Notes: generated by a model not told the origin, from the letters alone. Positions 25,921 to 36,892 are shown, counted from the stretch's first letter. The stretch: DNA of 64,000 nt from Holacanthus passer (GCA_025331565.1 JAFREQ010000017.1:5317001-5381000); one strand, 5' to 3'. Numbers and translations are program-made.

Positions 25921-26166
25921 AAAAAGGAGGAGAGGAGAGGGAGTGAGGAGAGGAGAAGAGAGGAGGAGAGAAGTGAAGAGACAAGGAAAGGAGAGGAGAT
26001 GAGAGGACAGGAAAGGGAACAAGGATCCAAGATGAGGAGAAAGGTTAGAAGAGATGCGGTGAGGAAAGGAAGGAAGAGAAAGGAAAGAAGAAAAGGAAAG
26101 AGGAGATAAAAGAAAACAACAGAGTAGAGGAAAGGGAACAAGGAGAGGAGATGAAAGGAGGAGAAA
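25921..26166. repeat. Purine-rich tract (GGAGA-type)
   Basis: About 245 bp of GGAGAGGAGA/GAAAGGAA words with very few pyrimidines. Confidence 0.9.
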
Positions 26167-26641
26167 AATGCATCTGCCTTATTGTGACTCGACTCATATC
26201 TGTTCGGCCAAAATGCCCAGAAACCAAACTTACACCAACAATCTTCTTGTGTGACAGATGCTGTCAGATAATAATGGTTTGTTCCAACAGTCATAATCTG
26301 TAAATGACAGCGTTTCCCAACAGATTTTCATTAATATCAGTGTGTTAAAGCCTCCGAAGCAGCATCTGAACTTTAATATCAGTAAATCGACAATCAAAGA
26401 TAAACGACAGTTTCATGGATAAATATTCAATTATCCACGACTCAGCAGAGCGACTCCAACCCCCGGCGCCGTTCATCACTCCGGCTCCGTTACATCAAGT
26501 GCAGTGATCATATGATACAACACAGAGCCATGAGAACAACAGCTCACCGCTCATCAGAGCAATAATCAGCCACAGCACTGGACTGTGTGTCGACAACGAC
26601 AAGGCAGAGCGGCGCACTTTGTGTCTGAGTGGCTCTGTGCA

Positions 26642-26644
<3 letters not shown>

Positions 26645-26674
<30 letters not shown>
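26645..26674. repeat. (GT)15 microsatellite
   Basis: Uninterrupted array. Confidence 0.95.
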
Positions 26675-26676
<2 letters not shown>

Positions 26677-26947
26677 CTATGAGCATCCTCGAGTGTCCTC
26701 AGGAGGACAGTTAAAGACCACGAGTCTCTGAGGAGGGGTTTGGTTTGAGTTAAAGTGACATACATGATACGAAACAGAACAAATGGACAGAAAAGCAAAA
26801 AATGTCCTGCTTTAAACTGAGCAACACATTTCAGGTGCTCACTTTCAGTTTTACCTCCAGACTGTGTGTTTCAGTGATCTGGCCGATCTGATCCAGTCCT
26901 GCCTGTGTTTGTGATTAGACAGTGTTGTGTTGGCAGTTGTCAGAGTA

Positions 26948-26973
26948 GGGTTAGGGGGTCAGGGGGTCAGGGG
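26948..26973 (+). other. G-quadruplex motif, telomere-like
   Basis: Four G runs (GGG, GGGGG, GGGGG, GGGG) separated by the 3-base loops TTA, TCA and TCA, followed by TTAGG. Confidence 0.8.
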
Positions 26974-27064
26974 TTAGGTGTCTTTCAGCTCATCGTCTTG
27001 GTTCACTCTTCCCGCTCTCATTGAATATATTATGTTTATTATTATTATTATATTATATTGGAGC

Positions 27065-27077
27065 CCACCAGGGGGCA
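27065..27077 (+). promoter_or_regulatory. CTCF core motif, perfect match
   Basis: CCACCAGGGGGCA matches the vertebrate CTCF core CCASYAGRKGGCR at all 13 positions. It lies about 0.8 kb before the Rab1-like start codon and points rightward. Confidence 0.5.
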
Positions 27078-27393
27078 GAAACACAGCTGCAAGGACTAAC
27101 TGCTGAAACCCTCTAAACTCTGCATGATGACAATATCTCAGTCTCGTGTTTACAGTTTGTTTGACCAATCAGTTAACGCAGGTTTAGGGTCCCTGGATGA
27201 ACCTGAATACTTTGTACATACCCTGTGATCAAAGATGAGATGAGATTCAGGTATTTTTCTTCAATATAAATATAGATTTAAAAAAGTGTTGTGGAGCATC
27301 TTTGCTGACGTGCTGCTGTCGTCTCTCCTCTGTGCTTCCTGTGAAACTACTTCCTGCTTGTCTGTTTGGAGGCTTCAGTGCTGGTTGGTCCAG

Positions 27394-27407
27394 TGACGTG
27401 TGACGCA
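27394..27407 (+). promoter_or_regulatory. Paired CRE/UPRE-like TGACG motifs upstream of Rab1-like gene
   Basis: TGACGTG (27394-27400) is followed directly by TGACGCA (27401-27407), about 440 bases before the ATG, in a locally C/G-richer stretch. TGACGTG is the core bound by CREB/ATF, ATF6, XBP1 and CREB3-type bZIP factors. The site could be part of the promoter, but the transcription start is not visible. Confidence 0.3.
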
Positions 27408-27840
27408 CAGGAGACGCAGCGCAGCTCGACACAGTAACACACAGATCAGCACAAATCCATCACAAAATGACAAGAGCTAATGCACGAGGTGTCGGTGAAG
27501 TTCAGTTTAAACTTGGGGGTGGTTGCGTTCGGCCGAGCAGTGTGTGTCTGTGTTGGTGAGTGTGTGCGTGTGTCTCAGTTCCAGGTGCTGTCCCCGGCGT
27601 AACCCGAGCTGGTCTTCATTAATAAATAATGCACCTGAACCAGTCAGCTCATCCGTCAGCTCCAGAGGTAGGTGGCTCCGGCGTATCCTGCCATTTGCCC
27701 TCCGAAGGACAGACGCACGCATACAGATACTCGTACACACAGAAGAGTAAACGGCCTCACAGAGTCAGAGATAATCTGACTGATTTTAGCTTCAGGGATC
27801 TTCTTATTGTGTCGTGTCACCTGGAGCGACCTCAGCCGTC

Positions 27841-28441
27841 ATGAATCCTGAATAGTAAGTGTGATTTCTGTCTGTATCACTGTGTTACACAGGTAAACAA
27901 TCGGTTCCTACAAGACATCAACTGCAAACCACTGGAAGACACAGACACAGTGACGACTGACACGGTGACGACTGACACGGTGACGACTGACAGGACGAGT
28001 TAGGAGACAGTTTAAGACCTTTAAACATCCTGGTTCAGTCTTGTGTTTGCTGATGTGTTAACTCTGCCTGATGTTTAAAGACTCAATCTTGTATGTAGGT
28101 ACTAATGTTTTAGTTTCATCCTGTGTTTGAGTCTAGATATGTGACTTTCATATATATAGAAAATATATAGAATATAAAGTAGAAAACAGATGATCTTGTA
28201 GTTTGACGAAGAGGTAGAGCTCAGTTGTAGCGTCATGAATCATGTGTCCAGGATCTCAGAGAGAAAAAGTCTCATGTTCTGCATCGATGATACGAAATAA
28301 CCTGCAGTTGGATCACTGGGCCCCTGAGGCTGATGGGTATTGTAGTCCTGAGAGCCAGTTCAGGCACAACACAAAAACTGGTGACATTACGGGGGGAAGA
28401 CTATTTTTACAGCACAGATATCTAATACCATACTGACAGCA

Positions 28442-28489
<48 letters not shown>

Positions 28490-29018
28490 TCCAAGCCTCC
28501 AAACTCAGAACATGTCTGCACAGTAAAGACATTTTGGACGGTCCTCACATTTTCAAGGACTTACATTCTGTTTGACAAAACGCTAACAGCTTGTGGAGCT
28601 GCTGTTTGCTTTTGTCAGGTAGTTCAACTTCAACCCGATGCTTAACCTCACACACACACACGATCAAAAACAGCGCTTGTATTTTGTTATAGACTGAACG
28701 GAAACATAAGATCTGTGATCAGGCAAACGTGGAGGTGAGAAAAGAAAAGTGATAATCCATTTTTTTTCTGCCAACAGAAAGTAGAAATATGTTGGCTGTG
28801 TTTCACAGTCGCACTGTGGCTACAGAGAGAGTGCAGCATGTCACCATCTGTGTGTATCTGCATTCATCACTGTTTGTTGGTTGTGCATCAGAGGTTTGCA
28901 ACTGTCTGATTTGATATGATATCTAACATTTGAATCAGGTTCATAATGAGATCAACAACTCAATGACACACATGAGCAGCTCCCTCTTCCTGCTTCCTGT
29001 GTTTGTATGTGTGTTCAC

Positions 29019-29064
<46 letters not shown>

Positions 29065-29149
29065 TCCTCCAGTGACTACCTGTTCAAACTTCTTCTGATC
29101 GGCGACTCTGGAGTTGGAAAGTCGTGTCTGCTGCTGCGCTTTGCGGTAG

Positions 29150-29207
<58 letters not shown>

Positions 29208-30646
29208 TATTTTCATCACTTTGGCGCTTGTTGTTGATCACATGTCACATCCTCAAGGACGACACCTACACTGAGAGCTACATCTCCACCATCGGAGTGG
29301 ACTTCAAGATCAGGACCATCGACATGGACGGGAAGACGGTGAAACTACAGATAGTAAGAGCTTATTCATCAGTGGGTTCTGATTGAGAAAGTAAAAAAAG
29401 CCTGTGTCTCATGAGCTCAGTGTTCAGGCAGCTGGGTCTCACTCTGTGTGTGTCCCTCAGTGGGACACGGCAGGTCAGGAGAGGTTTCGAACCATCACCT
29501 CCAGCTACTACAGAGGAGCTCACGGCATCATCATCGTCTACGACGTCACTGAGCAGGTCAGTGTGTGTTTGTGTCGCATCATCAGTGGCGTTATAGGACA
29601 GAGTTTGAACATTAACTCCTCTCCTCCTCCTCCTCCTCCTCCTCCTCTTTTCTCCCCAGGAGTCCTTTAACAACGTGAAGCAGTGGCTGGACGAGATAGA
29701 TCGTTACGCCTGTGAAAACGTCTCCAGGCTGCTGGTGGGAAACAAGTCTGACCTCGTTAGTAAGAAAGTAGTGGACGCTGCCACTGCTCAGGTAACAGGC
29801 TGCACACGGCGCTCGGCTTCAATCCACCTCCAAATTCTATTAAACAAGTCCAACTGTCATTCAGCAGCTGCGAGGCTGGAAGGCTCATTACAGGAAACGA
29901 AACTGGACGCCTCAAAAATGGAAAGACAACTTTGCAAAATGTAAAGTTTGTCCCGAGGAGAGGTGAAGTTGTTGCTGAGTAAAACGAGAGCGCTGTTAAA
30001 ACGTTGCTAATATGTGATTATTATCAACATGACATATGGTCAACCTCAAGTTTCTTTAGCTTTGTGAGAATTGACACTTTTCATCCACTGCACTCAGAGT
30101 TTTCTTCAACATTTCTGTGAAGGCAGATTCACGTCAGCTCATAACTTATGAAGCTCCCAACAGAATATAAAGCAGTTAGTCCATCTACAATATTAAATTG
30201 CTTACATGTCCACTCATCAATAATGAAGGAGTCTGAGGGGGATTCATTTCCACGACTTCTTTCAGTACATGAACACATTTTACTGCTAATAAAACACTTA
30301 AATAGGATTTGGGATGCAGAACTTAATGGAGTATTTTTACACTGTGGAATTGATACATGGTGATGATGTAACGAATTAATAAGTTTTGTGATCATTTGTT
30401 ACCCCCCTGCAGGATCTGGCCTCGTCTCTAAAAATCTCCTTCCTGGAGACGAGTGCTAAGAGCTCGGACAACGTGGAGAGGGCTTTCCTCACCATGGCCT
30501 CCGAGATCCACAAGCGCCTGGCCAGTGAGGGAGGGGGGATGCAGGGCGAGTCGAAAGAGGCCAGGGCCCAGAGCGCCAAGATCAACAGCGCCCCTCTGTG
30601 GCTGGGAGGTGACAAACAGACGCAGGAGGCCAGTAACTGCTGCTGA
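27841..30646 (+). CDS. rab1-like: Rab1-family small GTPase (Rab1/ORAB-1-like)
   Basis: Complete six-exon gene for 214 residues: exons 27841-27854, 29073-29145, 29258-29353, 29461-29556, 29660-29791 and 30413-30646. All junctions are GT-AG and all phases agree. Exon 1 codes only MNPE plus TA; the first intronic base would make TAG if unspliced. Motifs: P-loop GDSGVGKS (15-22), switch I with T40 in YISTIGVDF, WDTAGQE (62-68), NKSD (121-124), ETSAK (149-153), and a C-terminal SNCC pair for geranylgeranylation. The core is unmistakably Rab1, the GTPase that recruits tethers for ER-to-Golgi vesicles. Compared with Rab1A/B (about 201-205 residues) the tail is longer and different (IHKRLASEGGG...SNCC), as are alpha-3 to alpha-5 positions, so this is a divergent Rab1 paralogue rather than rab1a or rab1b. 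AATAAA signals follow at 31031 and 31185. Confidence 0.95.
27950..27993. repeat. 15-bp tandem repeat, about 3 copies
   Basis: GTGACGACTGACACG repeated nearly three times in the first intron of the Rab1-like gene, about 95 bases after exon 1. Confidence 0.9.
28445..28486. repeat. (GT)21 microsatellite in Rab1-like intron 1
   Basis: Uninterrupted array. Confidence 0.97.
28487..28670. repeat. Possible third, diverged copy of the microsatellite-linked repeat
   Basis: Lies in intron 1 of the Rab1-like gene between a GT array and a short CA array, with GACATTTTGGACGGTCCTCA and AAGGACTTACATTCTG resembling the family. Similarity is only partial. Confidence 0.25.
29024..29063. repeat. (TG)20 microsatellite before the acceptor of Rab1-like exon 2
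   Basis: Twenty TG units end nine bases before the exon 2 boundary at 29073, replacing most of the usual pyrimidine tract (only GGTCCTCCAG separates them). Confidence 0.98.
29151..29205. repeat. (CA)27 microsatellite in intron 2 of the Rab1-like gene
   Basis: The array starts five bases after the exon 2 donor (GTAGG) and fills half of the 112-bp intron. It is complementary to the TG array on the other side of the exon. Confidence 0.98.
29618..29658. repeat. (CTC)n pyrimidine run before Rab1-like exon 5
   Basis: TCCTCCTCC repeats running into TTTTCTCCCCAG form the long pyrimidine tract of this acceptor. Confidence 0.85.
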
Positions 30647-31200
30647 GCAGGGGAGAAAACTCGGTGACGACGTGACTGATGAAGAAGAGAGAGCTCTGTC
30701 GTTTCAAACACATCCACCTGTCGAGTGTCAGGACGATGTGATGTGTGTTTCGGACAAACGCGTATCGAACTAAAAGCATTTATAAAAATGTGACTTTTCA
30801 GGAAGAAAAACAAGTGTTTTCAGCTTGACTACAATATATTTTTGAGCTTGGCATTTTTGAATTAAATATATAAAGGTATCTTTGTTAAAGAGCAGAGACA
30901 AACAAGACAGATGATGGAAAGATTTCAGTTTGGTTTGGGAGTTTTATAAACACACACACACATTTACTGTCGCTCATTTAATCAAGATAAAAGATGAAAA
31001 TTGCAACCTGTCACATGAAAACATTTGAATAATAAACTCACACAAAAACGTGTGAAACAGTTTGAGCTGCTGTTACGGATGAATTTACTGTGTGATTTAA
31101 ACTCAGCTACCATCATTTCCCTCAGAGGTGATTTACTGTGTTTGTGAGTTTGTGTTGTGTTTCGCATGTTTGTCTGTTTATGTCAATAAAGATATCGTGA
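30647..31200 (+). other. 3' UTR of the Rab1-like gene
   Basis: About 540 AT-rich bases after the TGA stop, with no reading frame worth noting. AATAAA occurs at 31031-31036 and again, as TCAATAAAG, at 31185-31190. The second is the better end because a G/T-rich stretch surrounds it. Confidence 0.6.
31185..31190 (+). terminator. Polyadenylation signal AATAAA (Rab1-like gene)
   Basis: Canonical hexamer 539 bases after the stop codon. An earlier AATAAA at 31031-31036 could give a shorter transcript. Confidence 0.5.
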
Positions 31201-32440
31201 TGCGTCAACAAATATGAGTAAATAATCTGAGTCATAAAAGCAGCTTTGACTGGTTGTATGAGACGGGACATGAGCCACAGAGTCGGGCGGCAGAGATTAA
31301 CATCTTGGACTAAAGAATCACAGGTCATTGTTAGAGGAGCATAGGTTGACCTGTAGGAGGCGCTGTGAGCCGGTTCGTTCTGTGCTCAGTGTTCTTCATA
31401 AACCTTGCAGAAGCAGTTGAGATGCAGCTGCTGCAGCGTTCAGACACATGAACACAGAGCTGCAGTAATGAAGGGAGGAGGAGACGACACGCAGGATTTA
31501 CTCAACTATATTTTCACACTGCACAGATCTGATTTTAGAGATGTTGATGTGTAATTGGATTAGAAATAATTTCAAGATTTCTAATTGAAGAATTTGTTAT
31601 CAAAGGCCCAAAACAGGAGGTTTTATGATCTGCTCAGACCTTCAGTTCTGTAAAATGTTCAGCTGCAGGAAATGAGAGGACATCCAGTTCTAATAGCAGC
31701 TGTTCAGGGCGACCAGGTTATTAAACCATTAAAGGTAAAAGAATCTGACACGATCAAAATCACCATCCAATCTCTGCAATTATGACGAATTGCTGGACAT
31801 TCTCAGCAGATATTAACCTGACAAATACGACTTCGGGGGGTGAAGTGATTTCTCATAATTGCCTGACAAGCCTGAATACGTTATATTAGGGCCATTTTTC
31901 ACATGAATCAATATTGTTGCTCTGGTCGGAGGGAAAGAGTCCTACAGTGACACAGTGATTCACGGCAGAATGAATCTTATGTAATCAGCTGAACATTATC
32001 TCGACAGCCTGCATTTATCAAGCCTCCTTGTTGGAATCACATGAAGGTCAAACGCTGTCCTGACTTTCAGCAGGAGGACGAACTGGGAGAGAGCGCGACA
32101 TGATGTCACACACCAACCTGCAAAGTAGAAAAAGAGCTTTTATGAAAGTTAGTCAAGGAAAATAGATATTATAGAACAATTACCACTTGTTTATTATGTA
32201 TTTACTAAGACACACATATCACATTGTCAGTAACCATTGTCAGGCCAGTCCAAGCACTTATACATAAACTAACAGCATAGAAACTGTGACTAAGCTGCAT
32301 GAAATGAACTTTGCGAGCGTAAACTCAGCCCAACACTCATCAGCTCACACAAGAAGAATCTTTGATCTCAGACACAATCAACACTTCCTCCCGGTTTGCC
32401 AGTCGCTCCCTGAGGAGTGTGAGAAATGATGAATACAGTC
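31200..32440. other. Gap between the Rab1-like gene and the candidate small gene
   Basis: AT-rich, without repeats or open frames of note. Confidence 0.55.
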
Positions 32441-32461
32441 TTCACAGAACAATGAGCAGAG

Positions 32462-35230
32462 ATGGCAGCATTTTACAGAGACTGGAAAAGTGTAATGATC
32501 AAAATGATTAAGACTCGTCTGGATCCGTCCTCCAAGGTTAAGAAGCCAAGGTTCAGACAGATTTCTTTCTTACAAATACGTGTCAATCAGATGCTGAACT
32601 ACCTCCTGCTGGAAAGAGGACAAATACAGAACAGGATGAGGGAGAACGAACAGGTGAGCTGCTGTTCGTGTTCCTTCCTCTAGATGTCAGTCTTGCTCTG
32701 CTGCTGCGGCGCCTGTTGAAACATTGGTCACATCTGGAGCTCTCATTCTCTTCCTCCCCTCCATCTCTCTGTTTCTCTTTCATCCTCCTCTTTATGTATT
32801 ACTTTCCCTCAGCCTCGCCACCTTCCCATTCATCTGATCCCTTTTTTCATTTTCCTCTCTCCCTCTTATCTCCTTATTCTTGCGTCTCAACCTCTCCCCT
32901 CCATCTCGTCTCTCAGCCGATATTCTCCTCCGCATCTCTTCTTCTCTGTATTTCCAGAAGCTCTCTCTTCCTGTCTCCTCATCCTCCCTGTCCTCATCTC
33001 CCTCTCTTTGCTCTGACTGTGTGGCTGGTTGCTGCCTTGTTAGTTTGGCTGTTGGTGTTTGATTGTGTGACGGCGTTGAGTATATTGAGGTTTGCACTGA
33101 CATCCAACAGGTGGAGGCTTTGAGTGGGCATAGAGCTGCGATATCAGGAGGGAAACATAAATATCCTGAAAAACATAAAGACCAATTAATTCATAGTTTC
33201 CTGATGTGGACACACTAAAAATCATCTGGTCCAATCTGGGTCAATATGACACCAACATTGGGTAGAAAGACACTCAAGACAATAGGTTGTTTTGATGCAG
33301 AGTTATCTTTAATATTACCATTGGATCATTTACCCAAACTAAAATATGGTTGCGGACTCTAATCTACATTATTTTAAAATGTACACTACACCACTATTAT
33401 TCACAGGCAGTTAATAAATGTGTATCAGCACATTTGTGACAGTGTTAAAGGTCAAACTTGAGCTCGTTGTTGGCTCTGGGTCAAAACAACTTAATAACAG
33501 TAGTTAGTTTCGTAGTTTGGCTAAATGAAACATCAGTGAAATAAAAAAATAACACTGGATCAAAACACGGCAAAGTGAGACAATGCTGCCACCTAGTGCC
33601 CCATCTTAGTGTTACAATTCAAATCTGAGACCAGCAGACTGAACAGACAGTAGCGGTGGGATAGAAGAAGACGTTAATTAGTCAGAATGTGATCTGATAC
33701 TCTGGATTGGTACTTAGACCTTCGCCACGTGAACACACAGCGATCCCTTTAAAACACAGATTTAAACAAGAGCACTGGTGTCTCGGCATCAGCAGAGTCC
33801 CAGAGTCGAGGTGCTGTAATCAGTATTGAGGATGAAATTCCCTGGTGTGCAGTTTAAGGGTCGACAGCAGGCAACAGAGGCAAACAAAACCGGAAGTCTC
33901 AAAATCAGACTGAAACATGAAACAAAGCGCAACCTGGCGAAGACTCAAATTACTGATGAGGAACATACAGGGAGGGGTTAATGCAGGCGTGCACACAGCT
34001 GGAGGATCAGGACGCTGGGAACAATCTGAGGACAGACGGCAGATGGGTGGAATGACAGAGTCTGATATGACAGCAAAGGTTAGTGCACAGACAGACAGCA
34101 CTGTTCAGTCACAGGAAGACGATCGTGGAGATGTGACAATACGTCCTGGTTCCCTCTTTGTACTCCACAATACAAAACAGGTGAAATGTATTAGAAAATA
34201 ACCTCAAACCTAAAAGTATATCAATAATCGTACCCATGAATTTAATCTTGAGAGAAGCCGAGTGGTTCCTGGTGGTTTGGAGCATGAAGTGTTGGACTTG
34301 TGGACACCTCAGTGTTTGTCCTCCCAGGCAGTCGGCTCAGCGGTGTGATGTGGACAGACAGACGTCCCGCTGGGACTGGAGCCGGAGAGGCAAACAGAAC
34401 AAAGACATGAGAGCGGCGTGGGCAGGGTGTAGCTCAGCTTTTCCCCCAGGTGGACGAGAGACTTTGTGGTTCTGTCTGAACACGGGCCTGTGAAGTCGAG
34501 TCATGAACACCAACAGGTGGTTGTTTGAGGCAGGGTCCAATCAGGCGAGAGCAGAGGAAGGTGGTGCCAGAAGCTCAACCTAATTATAACATTCAACATT
34601 TTAATTCTAACGGCATTTTCAACACGTGCTTGTACCTGCACTGTGATGCTTTTTCTGTTTTTTGTGCAGACATCAAAATGGGTTCGCTTCATTTTCACAG
34701 GTTTAATCAGGGGAGAACGTTCTTGGATGTCTGAGCCCTGGACTCAGAGCTGAGAGCGTTCGTGTTGGACAGATGAATGAAAAAGTGCTTCAGCAGCAGA
34801 TTTTTCAATACAAGCAGTTAGATATGAGTTTTCCTTCAAGAAGCCCACGGCGCTGGAGATAACGAGGCCGACTGACGCTCGTGGTGAAGGGTCGCTTCCT
34901 TCATCGTGGGACCTTTGCTCTGCCGGCCGAAGCAGCAGTGTCAGCCAGGCCTTTTAAAACTGTATTTAATGTTTATGTCTCTAATCTGGGAGGTTGGTGC
35001 TTGATAGGACATTTTAAGGAAGATCTTTATTGAGAAAGATCGGTGAAGTTTGAGACGTTTAAGACAGAAACCATCTGTATATAAATGGGTTTGATCCTGG
35101 TTTAATGGATATAAGAAGCATGAGACCTGTGGATGCTCCCGCTGCTTCTCTCTTTCCAGATCTTGCCCAGGTGGAGCAGGTGGCGTCTCTCCGCTCATCC
35201 AGCTCACCTGGTCGACGTTACACCTGCTGA
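32462..35230 (+). CDS. Predicted small basic protein, 97 aa, three exons (unrecognised)
   Basis: Gene model built from sequence alone. Exon 1 (32462-32653) opens with ATG in a strong context (G at -3 and +4), has an in-frame TGA just upstream, and codes 64 residues (MAAFYRDWKS...RENEQ) up to a CAG/GTGAGC donor. Exon 2 (34670-34700, 31 nt) follows a strong pyrimidine tract ending TTTTGTGCAG and codes TSKWVRFIFT; its donor ACAG/GTTTAA is weak. Exon 3 (35160-35230) follows TCTCTCTTTCCAG and codes DLAQVEQVASLR...GRRYTC then TGA. Phases (0, then 1) agree across both junctions. AATAAA follows at 35766. The product is lysine/arginine-rich, has no signal peptide or membrane segment, and its middle (FLQIRVNQMLNYLLLERGQI) looks like an amphipathic helix. 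I do not recognise the family and no function is offered. It starts 1.3 kb after the Rab1-like gene on the same strand. It could still be a chance chain of open segments. Confidence 0.4.
32740..33015. repeat. Pyrimidine-rich tract
   Basis: CTCTT/CCTCC-rich stretch within the first intron of the candidate small gene. Confidence 0.75.
33232..33500. repeat. Possible decayed dispersed repeat (GGGTCAA/ACATTGGGT type)
   Basis: Contains GGGTCAATATGACACC, CCAACATTGGGT, TTTACCCAAACT and CTGGGTCAAAACAAC, a vocabulary typical of palindromic fish repeats built from TTGACCCAA/ACCCAACA words. The ends are not clear. Confidence 0.3.
33587..33599 (-). promoter_or_regulatory. CTCF-like motif, 12/13
   Basis: TGCCACCTAGTGC differs from the reverse core only at its last base. 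Confidence 0.3.
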
Positions 35231-35765
35231 GGTGCAACAAAGAGCAGCCACAGGATTTTATCTGGTGAAAGGTGCCGAGGTAAAAATCAGGCGGGACAGG
35301 AAACCAAACACTTTATCACCACTATCCTCTCTTATTGCGCTCCTGGTCTCGCAGCGTTCCTCTTTCACTTGCAGCTACATTAACAAGGATCTAAATAATC
35401 ATGATTTTTCTCTCTCAGACAGGCTGCACATCGAAGACCCTCGGATCGGAGAAATCCAGCCGGTTCACAGCTTGAGACTCGACCATGGAGGATCTGAAAG
35501 CTCAGTTTTCCTGAGACTGAGAGACCACAGACGTGAACGTCGTCCCGTTGAACGTTGTCAATCTTCTTTAAGAGGTGACCTTTAATTTGAGGGATTTATT
35601 TTGCTCCCAGTCACAAAAGGATGATGAAGCTGGATGATGACTTCACTTCTTCACTTGCTTTTAGGCCCTTTTTTGTTTTCTTGTGAATTTTTGATGTGAG
35701 TGCCTTTTTGTCTGTCATGTAGATGCATTCTTTCTTAATGTGACGGCTCAAGTACAAAGAGCTTT

Positions 35766-35771
35766 AATAAA
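35766..35771 (+). terminator. Polyadenylation signal AATAAA (candidate small gene)
   Basis: CTTTAATAAAGTG lies 536 bases after the TGA of the predicted three-exon gene and would close its transcript. Confidence 0.35.
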
Positions 35772-36736
35772 GTGCTTTTAAAATTCAGCCCTCTTCACTC
35801 TCCATCCACCCTCTCAACCTTCATTCTGAAAAACTGATGAAGCCAATCTTTCTTTTTTCTCTCGTCTTAAACGGATAAATCTGTTTTTGTGTATTTTGAA
35901 TCCGTGATAAACTTATTCCACAGAAATACTGATAATCAATCTTTCTACCTTCTTTGAAATGATGATAAGCAGTTTCTCTCTCTTCCTTCTCTAAAACAGT
36001 GATAGAAAAAAAAAATCTCTTGAATTCTTCCGCTGGATATTTAGATTTTAATAAGTCTGTTTCTTTAGATTTTTATCTTCTTTCCATAAGTCTCTGTGTT
36101 GTCTTCACTTTCTATCTTTGGTTCTTCGCAGCAAACATGGAGCAGAATGAAAAGAAAATAATCCAGAGAGAAAAGATATCTGTTGTTTTAATCCATCAAA
36201 TCAGTGACACCTTCTTCAACAAATAAGCAATAATGCAAAATGAAACTAAATGTTGTTGCTCAATCAAGGACGGTGAGTCACTTTAGTTCTTTTTGAGTTA
36301 GTGATAACACTTTAACATCGACCGTTCTCTGTATTTTAGAACTTACTGAATAATGAACAGAATTATTTTTCTGCTCAAAATGGACGCTTTGTCTGCTGAT
36401 GGTCATTACGACTTACGGATGCCTTCGTCTCGTCTGGTCAGAGATGATGTCGGATCTTTCCGAGAGGCGGCAGGAACCGAATCAAAGGAAACTAAACTAA
36501 GAAGGATTTTATTTTTTTCTCTGAGATCTTCATTAGTTTTTTTGTTATTTAAAAAAAGGAGAGAAATTTAAAACTGATAAACCTGAAAAGTAAATAAAAC
36601 ATGTTGAAAGGGAGAAAAACAAAGACTGTGAGATCAACCAGTGAAGAGAGAAACTGAAAACTGGTGTGAAATTACAGGAAGCACAGAAGAATTAACCTGC
36701 TGGGGAAAAAAAGACTGGTGACGACTATTGACCCCT

Positions 36737-36737
<1 letters not shown>

Positions 36738-36773
<36 letters not shown>

Positions 36774-36785
36774 AACCAACCAACC
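36738..36785. repeat. (CA)17 followed by (CCAA)n
   Basis: CA array changing into three CCAA units. Confidence 0.95.
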
Positions 36786-36864
36786 ATTCTCCCACCTGAC
36801 AGGATAATTATGAAGATTATGGATTTTCATTCTGTTCCTTTATGCTGCATGTTTGTATGTATAA

Positions 36865-36892
36865 TGTGTGTGTGTGTGTGTGTGTGTGTGTG
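36865..36892. repeat. (TG)14 microsatellite
   Basis: Inverted relative to the CA array 80 bases upstream. Confidence 0.95.

Noticed and set aside
25471..26109. 212-codon open frame starting in the pyrimidine tract
   Set aside because: Composition is driven by F/S-rich and E/R-rich low-complexity tracts; no domain or conserved start context.
33905..34060. Segment resembling the stretch at 54380-54620 (CAGGTGAGGAG/GGATCAGGA words)
   Set aside because: Both look like pieces of a common fish repeat, but I could not align them over a clear length or name a family.
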